64,000 nt of DNA from Temnothorax longispinosus (taxonomy: Eukaryota; Arthropoda; Insecta; Hymenoptera; Formicidae), in contig NC_092367.1 in NCBI RefSeq assembly GCF_030848805.1, forward strand, positions 7,099,019-7,163,018, in the 5' to 3' direction. The first letter of the stretch is position 1; the number at the start of each line of letters is the position of its first letter. Shown here piece by piece: positions 49,621 through 62,765 of the stretch. A program made the translations under genes and the position numbers. The notes beneath the pieces were generated by a model that saw only the letters and a list, made by a program, of their open reading frames with translations, was not told the DNA's origin and ran no database searches.

Positions 49621-51499
49621 TCACTTGCCATGTTTTGACCCGTAATATTTTATCCCATTTTTTGTCGAACATCTAGCATATTTCGTTAAAAGTGCGTTAA
49701 CATTCATTGCACCTTTTGTAAAACGCCTAAAAGAAACGATTATATAAGATTTAAAATAATAACAATATGTACTCTTTTTCACTTACATAATATAAGGTGT
49801 TATCTCTTCAACAGTCCATTTAGCTTTAATTTGAAAAAGTTCATTAAGTCTGTCGTGAATGTTGTTCGGTAAGTCTGCCTCCGGACAAGACACGATTTCT
49901 TTTTGCATTTTTGAAGTATTGTACGTTACAAGGGCCAATCCATATAAATACTCTTTCTTTACCTGCATTTCTGAAACACAGAAATTTTAAGTTCAAAAAA
50001 AGACTTATCATATAGATTACAATTACAATTTCAAGCTTATTAATTCCGTACTTTCAGGAATTCCAATGCTCCATGTTTCCATGAATTCTTTGTATTCAGT
50101 GACAGGAGAGGCAGCAAGAAGAACCTTTGCTATCATTGCGCAGCATTTTTTTTCGTTATACCTTTTCAAGAATCAATTATATTAAAAAAATGCAAATTAT
50201 TTGTCACAAAATTTTTCTAATATATATATATTAGAAATATATATATTCTAAATAATATATATAAAATATAGTAATAGTGTACATACATGTACAATGGACT
50301 GCCATCATCCTTTGTCTTTGTGCTTACTTCTGTATATCTTTTGAATATGATATCGAACACTGGCTCATGAATAAGCTCCTTTAAACATTCGTACGTACTC
50401 TCTTTATCTACTTCATCGAGTTCCCAAGACTGTTCTCCAAAATAATCCAACATGAAATTCAAGCTCCTTGCTTCTATGTCAAATGATATAAGGCGCAAAT
50501 AACCTTAATACAAAAAATTTCAAGTTAAACGACATCATTTGTACGAATAAAATAAGATCTGATATAATACAATAAAAAAAGATTTTTATTACATACCATC
50601 TAGGTCGGCTATTAAGAAATCTGACAAAGCTTGTTTTAACTCGTAATCACTGGCTTGTAACTCATTTTGTAATCTTTCCCAACTGTACAACGCCTTCTGA
50701 TCTATTGTAGATTCATATTCCAATCCATTGAAGGATGACGAATCAAGCAGAGTAGACAAACTTGACAGATCAGGTTTGGTTTCCTTCACCTTAAACACAA
50801 GAGATTATAATCATATATTTTCTGCAATTCAATATTTTAGATATAATTCAGATATAAGACAATTACTAAGACAAGTACCTCATAGTACGAGTTAAATATC
50901 TTCTTTACGTTACATTTCTCTACAGTTCTCTCAGTTACTTTCCCGACACCTGTTGCTTTGCCTAGCTTCAAGTTTGGAACCAACAACCACGAGTTGGATA
51001 TCTCTGCCTCTCTGATCTCGTAGGTCCGAGTTTGCGTGCACAGCGCAGCATTGTCGTGTTTGTTACCACGAAATGATATTCTAGCGTCACAAAATTATTT
51101 ACAATCACTTTATTCTGCAGAATAACAATTGCAATGTTAAAACGAGTTCAAGAGAACTCTCAAGGATCTACTTTACGAAACGATAATTGAAAGGGAGATT
51201 GTTAAAGAACGTACGCGTCTCCTTCGCTTAGTGCTCCCAATATGTGCTCGTCTACCTCCAGCAATATCAAATCGTCGATCTGATGATCTTTCATGGGATA
51301 CAAACATTGCGTCACGGCGTTTAAATCGGATTCTTTAATTGCAGCTAATTCCAAAATCTCGCTAACATTCTCCTTCGTGCGAACGTTCCTTGACAGAAAG
51401 ACAGAGAGAACGATTGTAAAATTATAATATCAAGAACACATAGAAAATTTTAGATAATTTCTGTTAAACAATAAATCACCCTTTGTCAGCAGATTCCAT
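49621..51499 (-). CDS. DSCC1: Sister chromatid cohesion protein DCC1, complete gene
   Basis: DCC1 joins CTF8 and CTF18 in the alternative replication factor C clamp loader that acts at forks in the nucleus and is needed for sister chromatid cohesion. Eight exons on the minus strand, 5' to 3': 51499-51480, 51388-51215, 51080-50879, 50789-50597, 50503-50287, 50161-50052, 49970-49787, 49726-49621. They total 1,206 nt in one frame, 401 residues; the human protein is 393. Recognisable blocks are LLLEVDEHILGAL with ISFRGNKHDNAALC near the N-terminus, GYLRLISFD in the middle, YGLALV (about 315-320), AKWTVEEITPYI and the C-terminal NALLTKYAR with NGIKYYGSKHGK. Every intron is GT-AG and every phase matches. 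The start is the ATG of a 20-nt first coding exon, chosen because its GTGATT donor gives the required phase 2; this is the weakest point. Confidence 0.94.
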
Positions 51500-51808
51500 A
51501 TCGACTTGATTTTCTCTCCGTTGAATATTCTGTCTAAAAAATCCTTGTAATTTCCTAGTAATTTCTTACTAATCCCTAGTAATTTACTACATCGGCATTC
51601 TACGCGCGATCCAATCGCGCCGTGGGTCGCTCGTTTCATCATCCGGATTATTCCGAGTCCACGATCACGACTTCGAATGCTCAGTGGCTGACGGCTGTGT
51701 TAATTGACTGGACGTGGTTGGACGTGGTTGTCGCGTTCGAAAGTGCATGGTCCGACGGGATAACCTCGCTTTCGCTCGTCCGCATCCGCACGCGAAGAAA
51801 CGCACGCA
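51500..51808. promoter_or_regulatory. Bidirectional promoter of DSCC1 and Pgls
   Basis: Only 309 bp separate the DSCC1 start codon (minus) from the Pgls start codon (plus), so both 5' leaders and promoters must lie here or overlap. The sequence is CpG-rich and has no TATA box near either start. On the minus strand a tandem ATGATG at 51642 opens a frame that overlaps the DSCC1 start in another phase. Confidence 0.7.
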
Positions 51809-54413
51809 ATGACGGAGGTAGTGGTGTCGATCGACGAGGAGCAGTTACTCTCCCGGATCTCCAATCTCATCGCCCGCGCCGCGGACGACGCGATCTCGCG
51901 CGACGATCGGATCTTTCGTTTCGGAGTATCAGGTGATCCCCACGAATTTTTAATACAATTCCGTTTTTATTTATGTTCGCGCGCCAGCCGCGTTGCCCTT
52001 GCCGCTCCGCTCAAGTTTTACTCGCTCTGTAATTTTCACGTTTCACACGTTCCACAGTTATGATAAGGCAAGTCGAACTTCCACGTTGTAATCACGCGAG
52101 AATGACTCTTCGGTTTTTTTTCAGTTTCGGTATTCCGCGTGTTGTTGCGCGCGAAAACGAGCCGCGAACTCGCTGAATTTGTGAATAAATGAGAAAGAAC
52201 ATTTTTCCATAAATTTCCATATATTTTCGCCTGCTTTTGGGAACATTGCACTTCGCGGCGAGTTTGTATCATGATTTTTTTTATCTGCCCTTCTCTTCCC
52301 TTTTTTTCATCTACACTTTCTGCACTCGATATTTCGTCAGCATTTAATCAAAAAATTATTGGTTATTTTTCAGCTAAAATTTCATCCGTATACATGTATA
52401 ATAAAAGTTCTCTATTTAATAATTCTATTTAATAATGTGAGTCATTAACGATCGATAACCGGTGAAGTGTATCACAATATTTATTAACTTAAACAAATTT
52501 TTAACTACGTAAAAATGTAGAAATATATTTTACATTTATATTTGCATAATTGTAAAATTTAATATAAGTAGGAATTAAGAGAATTATTATAAAAATTGTT
52601 TAAAAGTTATCGGAGAAATTTCTTGGGGATAGAAACCGTTTCTTGGAGAGTATTATTTTTTCGAGACTTATAATTTCGCGTGTAACGAATTTATATATTC
52701 TAGAAATTTTGAAGAAAGTCTAGAAAAGTGTAGTTGAACAAAAAAAATGTGGATCGTATGATCGATTGACTCATGATTCGGTTATCTGTTTATATGTCGC
52801 GCTTCTACGCATCAACGCATCTTTGGTTGGTTATCGTGTGGAAATATATTATGATACGAAACAAGGTTAATTTCAGGCGGTCTGAAAAAAATATACATAT
52901 GGGATGTCTATTATTATTTTAATTAATTAATCATTAATATTCGAATAGTCTAAGAAGATTAGACGAATGATTTATAAAATTATCATTTTAATTAGTAGAA
53001 ATTTATACAATTTCGATAAATTCGCCTAAAAAGGGACTTGAGGAAATTATTTTTAATTAGTTATTAATTTGCATAGGCGGTTCGGTGGTACAACTGCTGG
53101 CCAAGTCTCTGCCGTACATTGCAACCGACTGGAGCAAGTGGCGCTTCTTTTTCTGCGATGAACGAGTGGTGCCCCTCGAGGATTCCGAGTCAAATTTTGG
53201 CCTCTACAAAAGTTGTTTTATCGGAAAAGTGCCCGTCACTGAGGAGCAATTCATGAAGGTTGATCCAGAACTCAATGGTACTTGATCCGTAATCTGTTTC
53301 TATTTTTAAGAGTATATAATAATAATCCATATAATCTTTCTTAACTTATCATATATTTTATAATTTCTTATTGTTTATATATGTATATGTACACTTATAA
53401 TTATCATTTTATAATTTTTTATTTATATCTTAATTATCTGTTACATCGTTATATGGTTTTATAATGTTATTTTTATAATTTAACATTATTTGTATTATTT
53501 ATTTGTCATTTATTTATTTATTTATATATATTTGTAGCCGAGAACGCGGCGAAGGATTACATTAAAAAAATGGCCTTCTTCTTCCCGCCGGACAGATTAC
53601 CGAGATTCGATTGCCTGCTGTTGGGTGTGGGTCAGGACGGGCACACGTGCTCGCTCTTCCCGGGTCATCGGGCCCTCGACGACGAGAACATGTGGGTCAC
53701 ATGGGAACTGAATGCGCCGAAACCACCACCCAGTAGAATCAGCCTCACTATGCCAGTCATTAATAACGCTCGCATGTGTGTGTTCATTGCCACCGGCGCT
53801 AGCAAGGCCGAGATCGTCAAAGTAATTACCAAGTTTTTCCTGTAAATTAATTTATTTCAATTCTGCAATCTAATACTCAGAAAATTAAAATAAATAGTTA
53901 ATATTTTTAATTAAATAATTAAACAACTTTTCGCTTTTCTTAATACTTGAAATTTTCAAATACAATATCTCTAAAGGTATCTAATTAAATTCAGAAAGCT
54001 GAGATAATGAAGAGAATCGAAAGATAAATCAACTATAATATATCATTTAAAAATTTTTTTACCATTTTTCGATCAGCCAATTCTCCACCAACTAGGATTT
54101 CTTATCTTGCGTTACTCTTGATCTACTAGACTGAACTACATTTGCTGCTTGACTCCTATAAATTAAAACATATACATTGAAATAGGCATGTGGTAAATTT
54201 GTTTAATATTAGAAAATTGCACAAAGAATATGCGTGAGGAATGAAAGAAAAAAAAATGTAAAGGTTTGGTTGTATTTAAATTACTACTGTTATTGTTCAC
54301 AGAGGATCTTGAGAGATAAGGAAGATTTACCAGCTACCAGAGTGGAACCAGTTGATGGCACTCTCTTTTGGCTGCTCGATCAAGAAGCGGGCAGACTACT
54401 CAACTCAGACTGA
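51809..54413 (+). CDS. Pgls: 6-phosphogluconolactonase, complete gene
   Basis: It hydrolyses 6-phosphogluconolactone to 6-phosphogluconate, the second step of the oxidative pentose phosphate pathway, in the cytosol. Four exons: 51809-51932, 53077-53277, 53538-53821 and 54303-54413, 720 nt in one frame, 239 residues (human PGLS is 258). Family motifs are GVSGGS (39-44, split by intron 1), FCDERVVP (67-74), and LLLGVGQDGHTCSLFP, which carries the conserved His (about 144), followed by APKPPPSR and a C-terminal LFWLLDQEAGRLL. All catalytic motifs are intact. The ATG at 51809 places the first helix as in other family members. Intron 1 (51933-53076, 1.1 kb) has no recognisable content. Polyadenylation signals AATAAA lie at 54431-54436 and 54757-54762. 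The gene is divergent from DSCC1. Confidence 0.96.
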
Positions 54414-55841
54414 AATGCGAGGTGGGATAAAATAAAACCCCTACTACAGTACATCGATTTTATGACATTCCATATCATATACTATGATTGTCTTGTAACT
54501 CTTTTTCTTTAAAATTTTTTTCAGCTCTATATTTTAATGTTTTTTTTTTTTCATTATAATTTACTAATTAAAGTCGATAGAGTATTTGAATAAGCGTTAT
54601 ATGCTCGTACCAAAGTGCGAAAATGACTCGTGAGAAAATTGACAATTCAATTTTCGACTAATATTGCTCAACAATGTCATTTATATAAAAAATGTGCAAA
54701 CTTTTTTATTGTAAATCAATCTGCATATGTAAAAAGATAATATTTAATAAGAAAGTAATAAAAATTTTGCATAAAAAAATAGAAACATGTAAACAAACTT
54801 ATTAAAAATACATTGCGATATATCATTTCATAATAATTCTTTTAAACTTTTAAAGGGAAAAGAACAGATCATACTTGAAAGATTCGAATTTAACACGAAC
54901 TCAGGAAGGATTCTTAAATCCGGTCGGAAGAGATAAAATTCTGATCTACAACTGAGAATTCTCTCAGATAATTCTTGTCGAAGTTATTTTCTCTCATTCT
55001 CTTCTCCTGTGTTTTCTCTTGGAGAAACTTGCTTAAACCAATCTTTTTTTTTTCTTTATTTCTAGTACATACACGAGTCCTTTCTTTCAAGCAAAAAGTA
55101 CTAAAAAAATCGTTATTTTGATTTTTATATTTTTTATCTTTGTTATCATAAAATTTATTAAGTTTATAAAAATGTTGAGTATCGACTTAACGAAAGTGTT
55201 TTCTTCCGCAGATATATGCAGAAGAAAGATTATACAAACAGTCCGTAATATCTTTTGTGATATATGATAAAACTAAAAAAAATGTTCTAAATAAAATACT
55301 GACAAATTCATGTTATATGTTGTTATTCGTGATGTACACAATATAATATATATATCTCATTACTTTAGTTTAATGAATAATGACAATGTATAAAAGAAGA
55401 AATATTTTGATAATATAGATTCTGATATTAAATAATCATTAAAGTTATTGTTTTGCTTTTGGATTGTAAGCACAAATTACTTTTTAATATTTTAGCCTGT
55501 GATCTTATTTAATTTTCCACATATACGCGAGATCTGACAATAATTTACGAATTTGCGATACAGCAGTTATCTTATTACTGAACTGAAGTGCCTTTTTACG
55601 TAGTATTTGTGAGATACTATATCTGATTTTCAGCATTTTACCTATCTTCATAGCAAGTCAGTTGCGTTGGTTACTTTCACGAATTTTATTGTCAAGTCTC
55701 GTATCAGAATTTAAAGAATGATTTTGAAGGTAGATAATAATTAAAGATCGCTTATGTTATACACGATGTTCTTTATTGTTCTGATATATTTTCAGTTCTG
55801 GAACCTCGCATTTTATTGCAAATTTCTATTGTTTGAATCGA

Positions 55842-55885
55842 TATAATAATAATAATTTGATTATTAAATAATAATAATAATAATA
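55842..55885. repeat. (ATA)n trinucleotide runs
   Basis: Two ATA/AAT runs, at about 55842-55856 and 55867-55885, are separated by a short non-repeat segment. Confidence 0.85.
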
Positions 55886-58352
55886 GTAACTATTTTACTC
55901 ACTAATTCTTTTTTAAAGACATCCGGTATAATAAAAACGTGCAAAAATGTGTATATGTATATATATACTGTATTAATTTGCACAATCAATAATAAATAGT
56001 AATTAACACATATTATATATATGCATATTTATACATATAAAATGTGTGTTAATGTCACATATGTACACAGATATAAATTAACATTTACACTTTTGCTATT
56101 AAAAAAAATGTCAATCATGTCCAATCCAATAACTCATCCACGATAAATATTTCAATCATCTTTCAAAATAATAATAAAATCCACATTGATAATTTTCTTT
56201 AACGGAAGATTTAGCTTATTGGGAAAATTAACTTGCAGTAGCAATTTTAAAGAAAATTAACATAGCCGAAATGTTTTTACATTATATCTTTAATTCTTTT
56301 ATGTCTATTAATTCTAGTTGGATAAGGTCAAATTAAAATGGCATTTAAATAAAATTTAAATTTTTCTTGTCCACAATTTATTGTTAGCGTTATCGCGTTG
56401 TCCTTAAAGGCAAAATCGGTGTATTTATCGTGCACGAGTCATCGCTATTCTCCGAATATTCGTCGATAAACAACATGTGTGTCTAACTGTACATGTTTTA
56501 TAATACATGTAAATACATAATATACATAGTTTGTAAGTTCGTAAAACTTATCTAGGGGAATGAATCGTAGTAACCGGAATATAATAATATATCGTAACGG
56601 CCGGTGAAATTGATTTTATTGTATATACGAAGTACTAACAAGGTTGAGATGAAAACCGAGTGCCGCATGATTTACAACAATATAGTAATTATTATCGCCA
56701 AATTATCGTGAAAAGCTTGATCCACTGAGTCACTACTTTTTTTTTTAACTTTTTAATAAAAGTCTAGGAAATAATATAATGAACATTGAAACATATTTCT
56801 TTATACATAGGAGAAAATAAGTATTAAATAGATCTAAAAAACTATAGTAACTATAATAACTAGTTCTGAACAAGAATTTCATACTGAATGCTATTATACA
56901 TGTACGTCCATGTGTTTAAAATTCTTTTTCAGGATTTGTCAGAATATCTTATTTTTATTTTTCTCCTATTTACAAAAAATATATATTACAATTTAACAAA
57001 AGAATATAAATAGCATAAAAGTACAAAATTAATTTTTTATATTATTACAAAAAAATTATATTATAAATATTATAAAATATTACAAAATTTATGAAAGAAC
57101 ACATAAAATAGAATGTTAATTCTATTTTTAGCTTATCAAGATTTTGTATTTTATATAAGGATAATATATCATTTAAAAATAATGTATCATATAAGATATA
57201 ATAAATATATCATACAAGATACGATAAATATTGGAAAAAAAAAATGTTTTTTAGTTGAGTTTTCATTATTTTTTTATTACAATTTCTTTCCATTATGTGA
57301 ATCTATAATTAAAAAATATGGAACCACATCTTTAAATCCTAAAGAAGTCCACGAAAAATGTTGTCTGTAACAAAATTACACAAAAATTGTTTATTTTATA
57401 CAAAATGCTTCGTGTTTCAATGGATCAAGTTACTTTGCATAATTTGGTAGAGCGATAATCCTGTAATTTACAGGGCGCCATGTTGATAAATCATGCGGAA
57501 AAGTTTACAGTCATATACATATCACAGTGTCAATGTATAACTCGATCCTCCATCCTTCCAATTAAAACGGAATCCTTTAGGTCGACATTAAATCACTTTT
57601 ACATATAGTAACAAAACGTATTTTTGCTGGCACACAAGTCAAAAGCTGAATCCATAACTTTTTATTTCTGAAATAATTTTAGTAAATAGTTTTTTTAATT
57701 ACTCAATAATCACATAAATATTATGTGATTATTATTTTATATTTTTAAATTATAATACAAAATTAAAATTTTTTAATATAGGGATAAATTATAGTTAGAA
57801 AGTAAACAATTATAATAGTGATTAATATAATATACAAATTTTAGACTGAATGTTGATGCTGACTTGAACGTTTCCGCCAATAAAATACGTTTTTACTAAA
57901 GAATAATTGAGAACTGGCCTTTCCTTTGCTCGCTGTCCATTCAAAACTTGTTCGCGTATTCGTTTACAGAAAGACTACACATAATACTTTTCTTACACGC
58001 AAGACATTCTTTGTACTGTATTGGCCAAAATAAAGTATCATTGCATTGTAACAACAATCTATACAACAGCAATTGCTAGAAAATCGATAATTATAATATT
58101 TTGATTCGCACTATTTTTAATTTATTAATATTGAAATATTAAAAATATATTAAAATCTTAATAAATTATAAAAAAATTGCGATAGAATGTTCGATTAATC
58201 AAAGAAGTTTCTTACGTTAGCGATAACAATAAAGGTAATCACCGCCATATTGTTTCTTCTTTATTCGTTTTTTCTTTTCGAGGAAAGACAAACGAACGCT
58301 CCTTATCGCCAAATGATCATTCGTCATGTCGATTATTTATAACGACGAGTGA

Positions 58353-58378
<26 letters not shown>
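58353..58378. repeat. (GA)n microsatellite
   Basis: An AG dinucleotide run of about 26 bp, followed by a G run and more interrupted GA-rich sequence to about 58412. It lies just beyond the carrier gene stop codon and is probably transcribed in its 3' leader as CT repeats. Confidence 0.9.
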
Positions 58379-58383
<5 letters not shown>

Positions 58384-58458
58384 TAGAGAAAGAGAGGAAA
58401 AAGAGAGAGAGAATAAGTTAGTTAATTGAATTAATCAGTCACCTAGCATTCATGTTCA

Positions 58459-60401
58459 TCACGTCATGTTGACGCCCAACGCCTGCCGGAAATGCTCATA
58501 TACTACGTAACTAATAGATACGGCAGGTGCAACCTGTAAAAGAAATATATTTTTACATTTAGTAATAATCAAACTATACTACAAATTCATTAAAAACTAA
58601 AAAAAAATTTCAATTTATGACGACTTTAATATAAAATTAATATCAGTTAAGCTGTAATAAGTTAAATTTCTATAAATTCAATTGTAGAAATATAAAAATT
58701 CCTTAAAAATCAATGAAATTTTCTCATTAACAATCATATACCTTGAGAAAATTAGGCGTGAGGCCGCGATACAGACCGCGTACTCCCTCGCGGTTGAGAA
58801 TGTCTTTGAAGACGCCAATCATTGTGTTAGGCAAGCGTTCGGGCGCAATCTCGGCCTGCAGTCGCGTCCGCACTAACGCTAGCGGATACGAGCATACTTG
58901 GCCGGCTGTGCTGGACGCGGTGCCACACAGCAATAGAATCCAAAATGGCGGTTGTTCCTTTTTGTCATGCGTACGTAAGTAACTATTCTTCAGCGTCTGC
59001 AAACATATCGTCCTTTTAAATGATCGTCGAGAGCAATCGCCGAGGAAAGTTGGAAATTTTATCTTGACTTACTACACAAATTACACATTAAATTGATTTG
59101 CATAAATTTAATTTCACATAAATATCGTGTTGTTGTAATAGTTTATAAAATAAAAAATAAAGCTTTTCTTTGGTATCGACTTACTTCGTAGACGGCTAAA
59201 TCGATGCCGGCATAAGGAAGTATTCCTATCAAATTAGGTACATAGCCTCTGTAGAAGGATTTCAAACCACCTTGTCTATATATTTTCGTGGCTGCGTCAA
59301 CCACGCCATTAAATTCGCCCGTTTTTCGCAATGCAAGTCTAGTCTTCAGTACCTGCAAGCATGTTATACACTTCTATTTATATCTCTAGTAGTTTATTCT
59401 ATACAAAAATAATATTTCTCATTATTTCTTATTATATATAACTCAATCTTTATTCATTTCTGTGTTCGCATTATATGTACATATCTGCACTAAAATAATA
59501 TAACGATAAGAATCGAAGAACAAGAAAGTCATATATCTCATGTCTAACATCATAAATGTCATCCGACGTAAGGAAGCATAAATCACAAGATAAACAGGAA
59601 CATAAGTACCTCAAGGGGATAGATGGCTGACTGACTGATGCCACCGGCCATGGAGCCAGCACAAAATCGCTGGTAGAGCCCAAGTTCGCGGCCCTCATCG
59701 TCCTCCTTGATCGCCCGCTTCACTTGTTCGTATGCCATAAACTTGAGCGCTGTCTCCGGGCCAATCTTGAGCACGTTAATGCCATTGCCGCGCCACAGGC
59801 TCCTAATGCCACCCTCACGCAACATGTACCTGAAGCAACTCATGATATTGCAGTGTCGTGTGCCGTGGACCTGCAAGGACGATCGGACGATTCTCTCGTC
59901 GTATTAAAGCAAACTAGACAAATTTACTCGCTCGCTCGACATGCCATCATAAGCGAATCGTTTCATACAACGCATAATAATAAAGATTTTCGAACGAAAT
60001 TTTATTATTTTATCTATATACATAGATTACATAATAAAAAATATACATGTAACCTCTTTCTATTATTTGATAATATATAGATTATATTGTATGTATATGC
60101 AAACTATATTTATAAGTTAAATATAATCTATAAAGAATGTTTAATATATAGATATTGTATACATATACATTAGTAAATTTGATATTAAATTTAGAGATTT
60201 GTGAATGAAAGAACATTGAAAAAAAGTCGTGCAAATGCTTACTTGTAGATAGACCTTGATACGGTCTAAAGGCGCGGTGCAAGTACGTGATACCGCACCT
60301 GCTATCCCCCCGGATAATAAATGTCGCCACCACATTCCAGATACCATCTCACCCTTCGTGAACTCTTCGGGGACGCCGATGTCCTCCCCGATATCCATAT
60401 A
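58459..60401 (-). CDS. SCaMC: Calcium-binding mitochondrial carrier SCaMC, 3' five exons (N-terminus not in view)
   Basis: SCaMC proteins (SLC25A23/24/25 type) exchange ATP-Mg for phosphate across the inner mitochondrial membrane under control of an N-terminal EF-hand domain. Five exons on the minus strand, 5' to 3': 60401-60243, 59870-59610, 59352-59185, 58996-58742, 58533-58459, all phase 0, encode 304 residues. These contain the whole carrier domain: three repeats with signatures PLDRIK, PLEVLK and PLALVR, plus GMWWRHLLSGGIAGAVSRT, SLWRGNGINVLKI, RGYVPNLIGILPYAGID and VAPAVSISYVVYE. The third signature has Ala in place of the acidic residue, as in vertebrate SCaMCs. The exon at 60401 starts at an internal acceptor (TTTACAG) and opens with YMDIGEDIGVPEEF, the linker that follows the EF-hands, so upstream coding exons must exist. 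No EF-hand sequence is visible up to 64 kb. Confidence 0.95.
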
Positions 60402-62660
60402 CTGTAAATAAAAAAAAAATTATTATCAAACTGTTAATTGAATCATTCGTTACATTCTGTTTCATATTTTATGGAAAAAAAATAATAATTCTATATACGT
60501 GTTTGTGTGTGTAAATTTATCAGTTTATACTAATAAAAATATTAATAAAGTATTGTACATTAATAAAATATTAATAAGAAGCAGGCCGTTTCCCCAGAAT
60601 ATCAGCTCTCAATAATAAAACGTTGATTATAATTAATATTTTTTATTAATATAATAATATGAATGTATATATTTAATCCAAAATCTATTTAATTTAATGT
60701 TTCTAATAATATTCACGAAAATAATTTAAGATAACTAGTTATAACATCATAGCTATTTATAAATTTATTACAAATATTTCTACCATTTTTACTCCGTATC
60801 CTATTTATTTTTCTTTTATGGGAATTCTCATTGACTTTATACTTTTACAAACATTTTCGCTTATCTATTCTCGTACGAGCGATTATGTCTGCATTCCAAT
60901 GTTTACTGCCAAGGCGAAAAATCCAGTGCACGTATGTTATACATTTTCAATACTAGTAGTGAATATCGAAACGCAGCCTTTGACTGACCCTTAATATAAA
61001 CATCGATAAACTAGGTGATAAGATTATTGTGCCGACTTTTCTACACGCATATATGAATCATTTGGATCGCTTATCGATCACAGATATGAAGTATTGTACT
61101 GTTGCATTTCGACGAAGGTAATCGGATCCATGTACAATAGCACTATTATGTTACAAATATTCTGTTACAAAACGCGTGTTGTAATTCAAAGCCTGGTATA
61201 TCGAACTCGTGAACCGATGTTCGTAAAAAGAATCTTCTTTCTAGTTATCGACAAAATACGCTTTTATTTTTACATAAGTTTCAATACATATATTTTTAAT
61301 ACGTTATTATATTAACTGTATTTATACAACAAAATAAATTATTTTTATGCAAAAATTTAATCATGCTATTTAAACATTTTATAAGCGAAATTATTATCTG
61401 ACAAAAGATCATTGCTCATTACAAATATTTAAATCTCTTTTTTTATCACAATTTTAAATTTAAAAATTTACTACATAAAAACATGAAAATCGAGATTTCT
61501 ATAGCATCCACAATGTGTACTTTTGAACTTTACATCATAAACGTTACGTCACATATATTTTCGAAAATAAAACTTGGATTCTATCGGTCTAACTTGTCCT
61601 TTAAATTTTCTACTTAATCGTTGTATAATTTACATGCTACTAATAGACAAAGTATTTTAACGTAAGTTAAGTAAGCCTTTATTATTTTTTAAGTTAAAAT
61701 AGATACAGAACATACAGATGAAGCGTACTTAACACGCGTAGTTTTTACAAGTCATTATTATATAGAACTGCTCGCGATATAGAGTCCAATTTAAGCTGTT
61801 AGATTTGAAGTTTATTTGTTTGTTTGGTTTCCCCCTATTAGCTAATCTCGCAGTCATAACCAGTGACGTAACAATTTTGCGAAATCACGATCGGGCTAGC
61901 TATTCGCAAGACGATGGAACATTATTGCAATATACTCGGTGCAATAATACGTGGAATTGTAACACAGAAGTAGAATGTTCCAAGCAAAATGACTCGCAAA
62001 TCGTCGAATGATTATAATTATCAGTCAACTGCGAACTAAAAAGGTTTTCCCACCATCCTCTTAGCTCGACTGGGCGACGAGCCAGACAAACGTATAGACA
62101 GGTATAATATCCTAGGCCTGTTCCTTCTGAAGCTAAATTTTCTGCACTCAAAATAAAACGTGATGTGTCGGAAGCTGAACGGCATAGTAAAATATATCCC
62201 ATACATTGAGTGTACTTTGAACCGCCAATTCTTTAGTCAATTTGGAGTCGTATCTCTAGCGGAAACAAAGTCTTTTTACTAACGTTATGTCATTGCAATA
62301 ACCGGTGGTGATTAAAAATTAGTTAACATAAAATAAAAATAAATGGGAAGTAATTTACTATCGATATCTACAGACGTCAATCAAGTAAAAATAGATAATG
62401 GATGTATCAGATCATATTCAACAGCATGCATACGAGTTTTCAACTTTGATATTCTCGTGCACATATATATAAATAAAATATATATGTGTGCGTAAGAGCT
62501 CAAAAGACGAATTCTTGAGATGCATTCCAGAATCACTTTCGCTCTTTAACGCCGACCTTGTCTCGCACACCTGACACTTTCTTTTTCCATTCGAAACGGA
62601 ATACCTCGGTAAACTCAGACGCCGATTGGTCGATCGGCAAGGGCCCGTCGCTCTACTCAC
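60402..62660 (-). other. Intron upstream of the visible SCaMC exons
   Basis: AT-rich on the minus strand between the 60401 acceptor and the candidate exon ending at 62661. I looked for the DWNEW motif and calcium-binding loops typical of SCaMC N-terminal exons and saw none. The plus strand carries only short unrecognised frames. Confidence 0.5.
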
Positions 62661-62765
62661 CCGTTGCAATAACTCATGGTAGCGCTGCAGAAATTCCTCA
62701 CGTACTTGACACGTGGACAGGGTGCTATCATACTGGAGAAATCCCCCTTTCTTCAGGACGTACAT
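62661..62765 (-). CDS. Candidate alternative first exon of SCaMC
   Basis: On the minus strand an ATG at 62765 starts 35 codons ending at a consensus donor, CGG|GTGAGT, in phase 0. The peptide includes YVLKKGGFLQYD and EEFLQRYHELLQR. The next known exon on this strand (60401) also begins in phase 0, so direct splicing would give an in-frame carrier of about 339 residues without EF-hands. I do not recognise the peptide. A possible acceptor (CCCGATTACAG) lies 15 bases before the ATG, so this may instead be an internal exon of a longer transcript or of another gene. Confidence 0.35.

Larger units (their letters stand above)
54414..58458. other. 3' regions of Pgls (plus) and the mitochondrial carrier (minus)
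   Basis: Very AT-rich spacer between convergent genes, without supportable exons. It contains (ATA)n runs and a GA microsatellite, listed separately. A minus-strand polyadenylation signal (reverse of TTTATT at 58260-58265) would end the carrier transcript about 195 bases past its stop. Confidence 0.5.
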
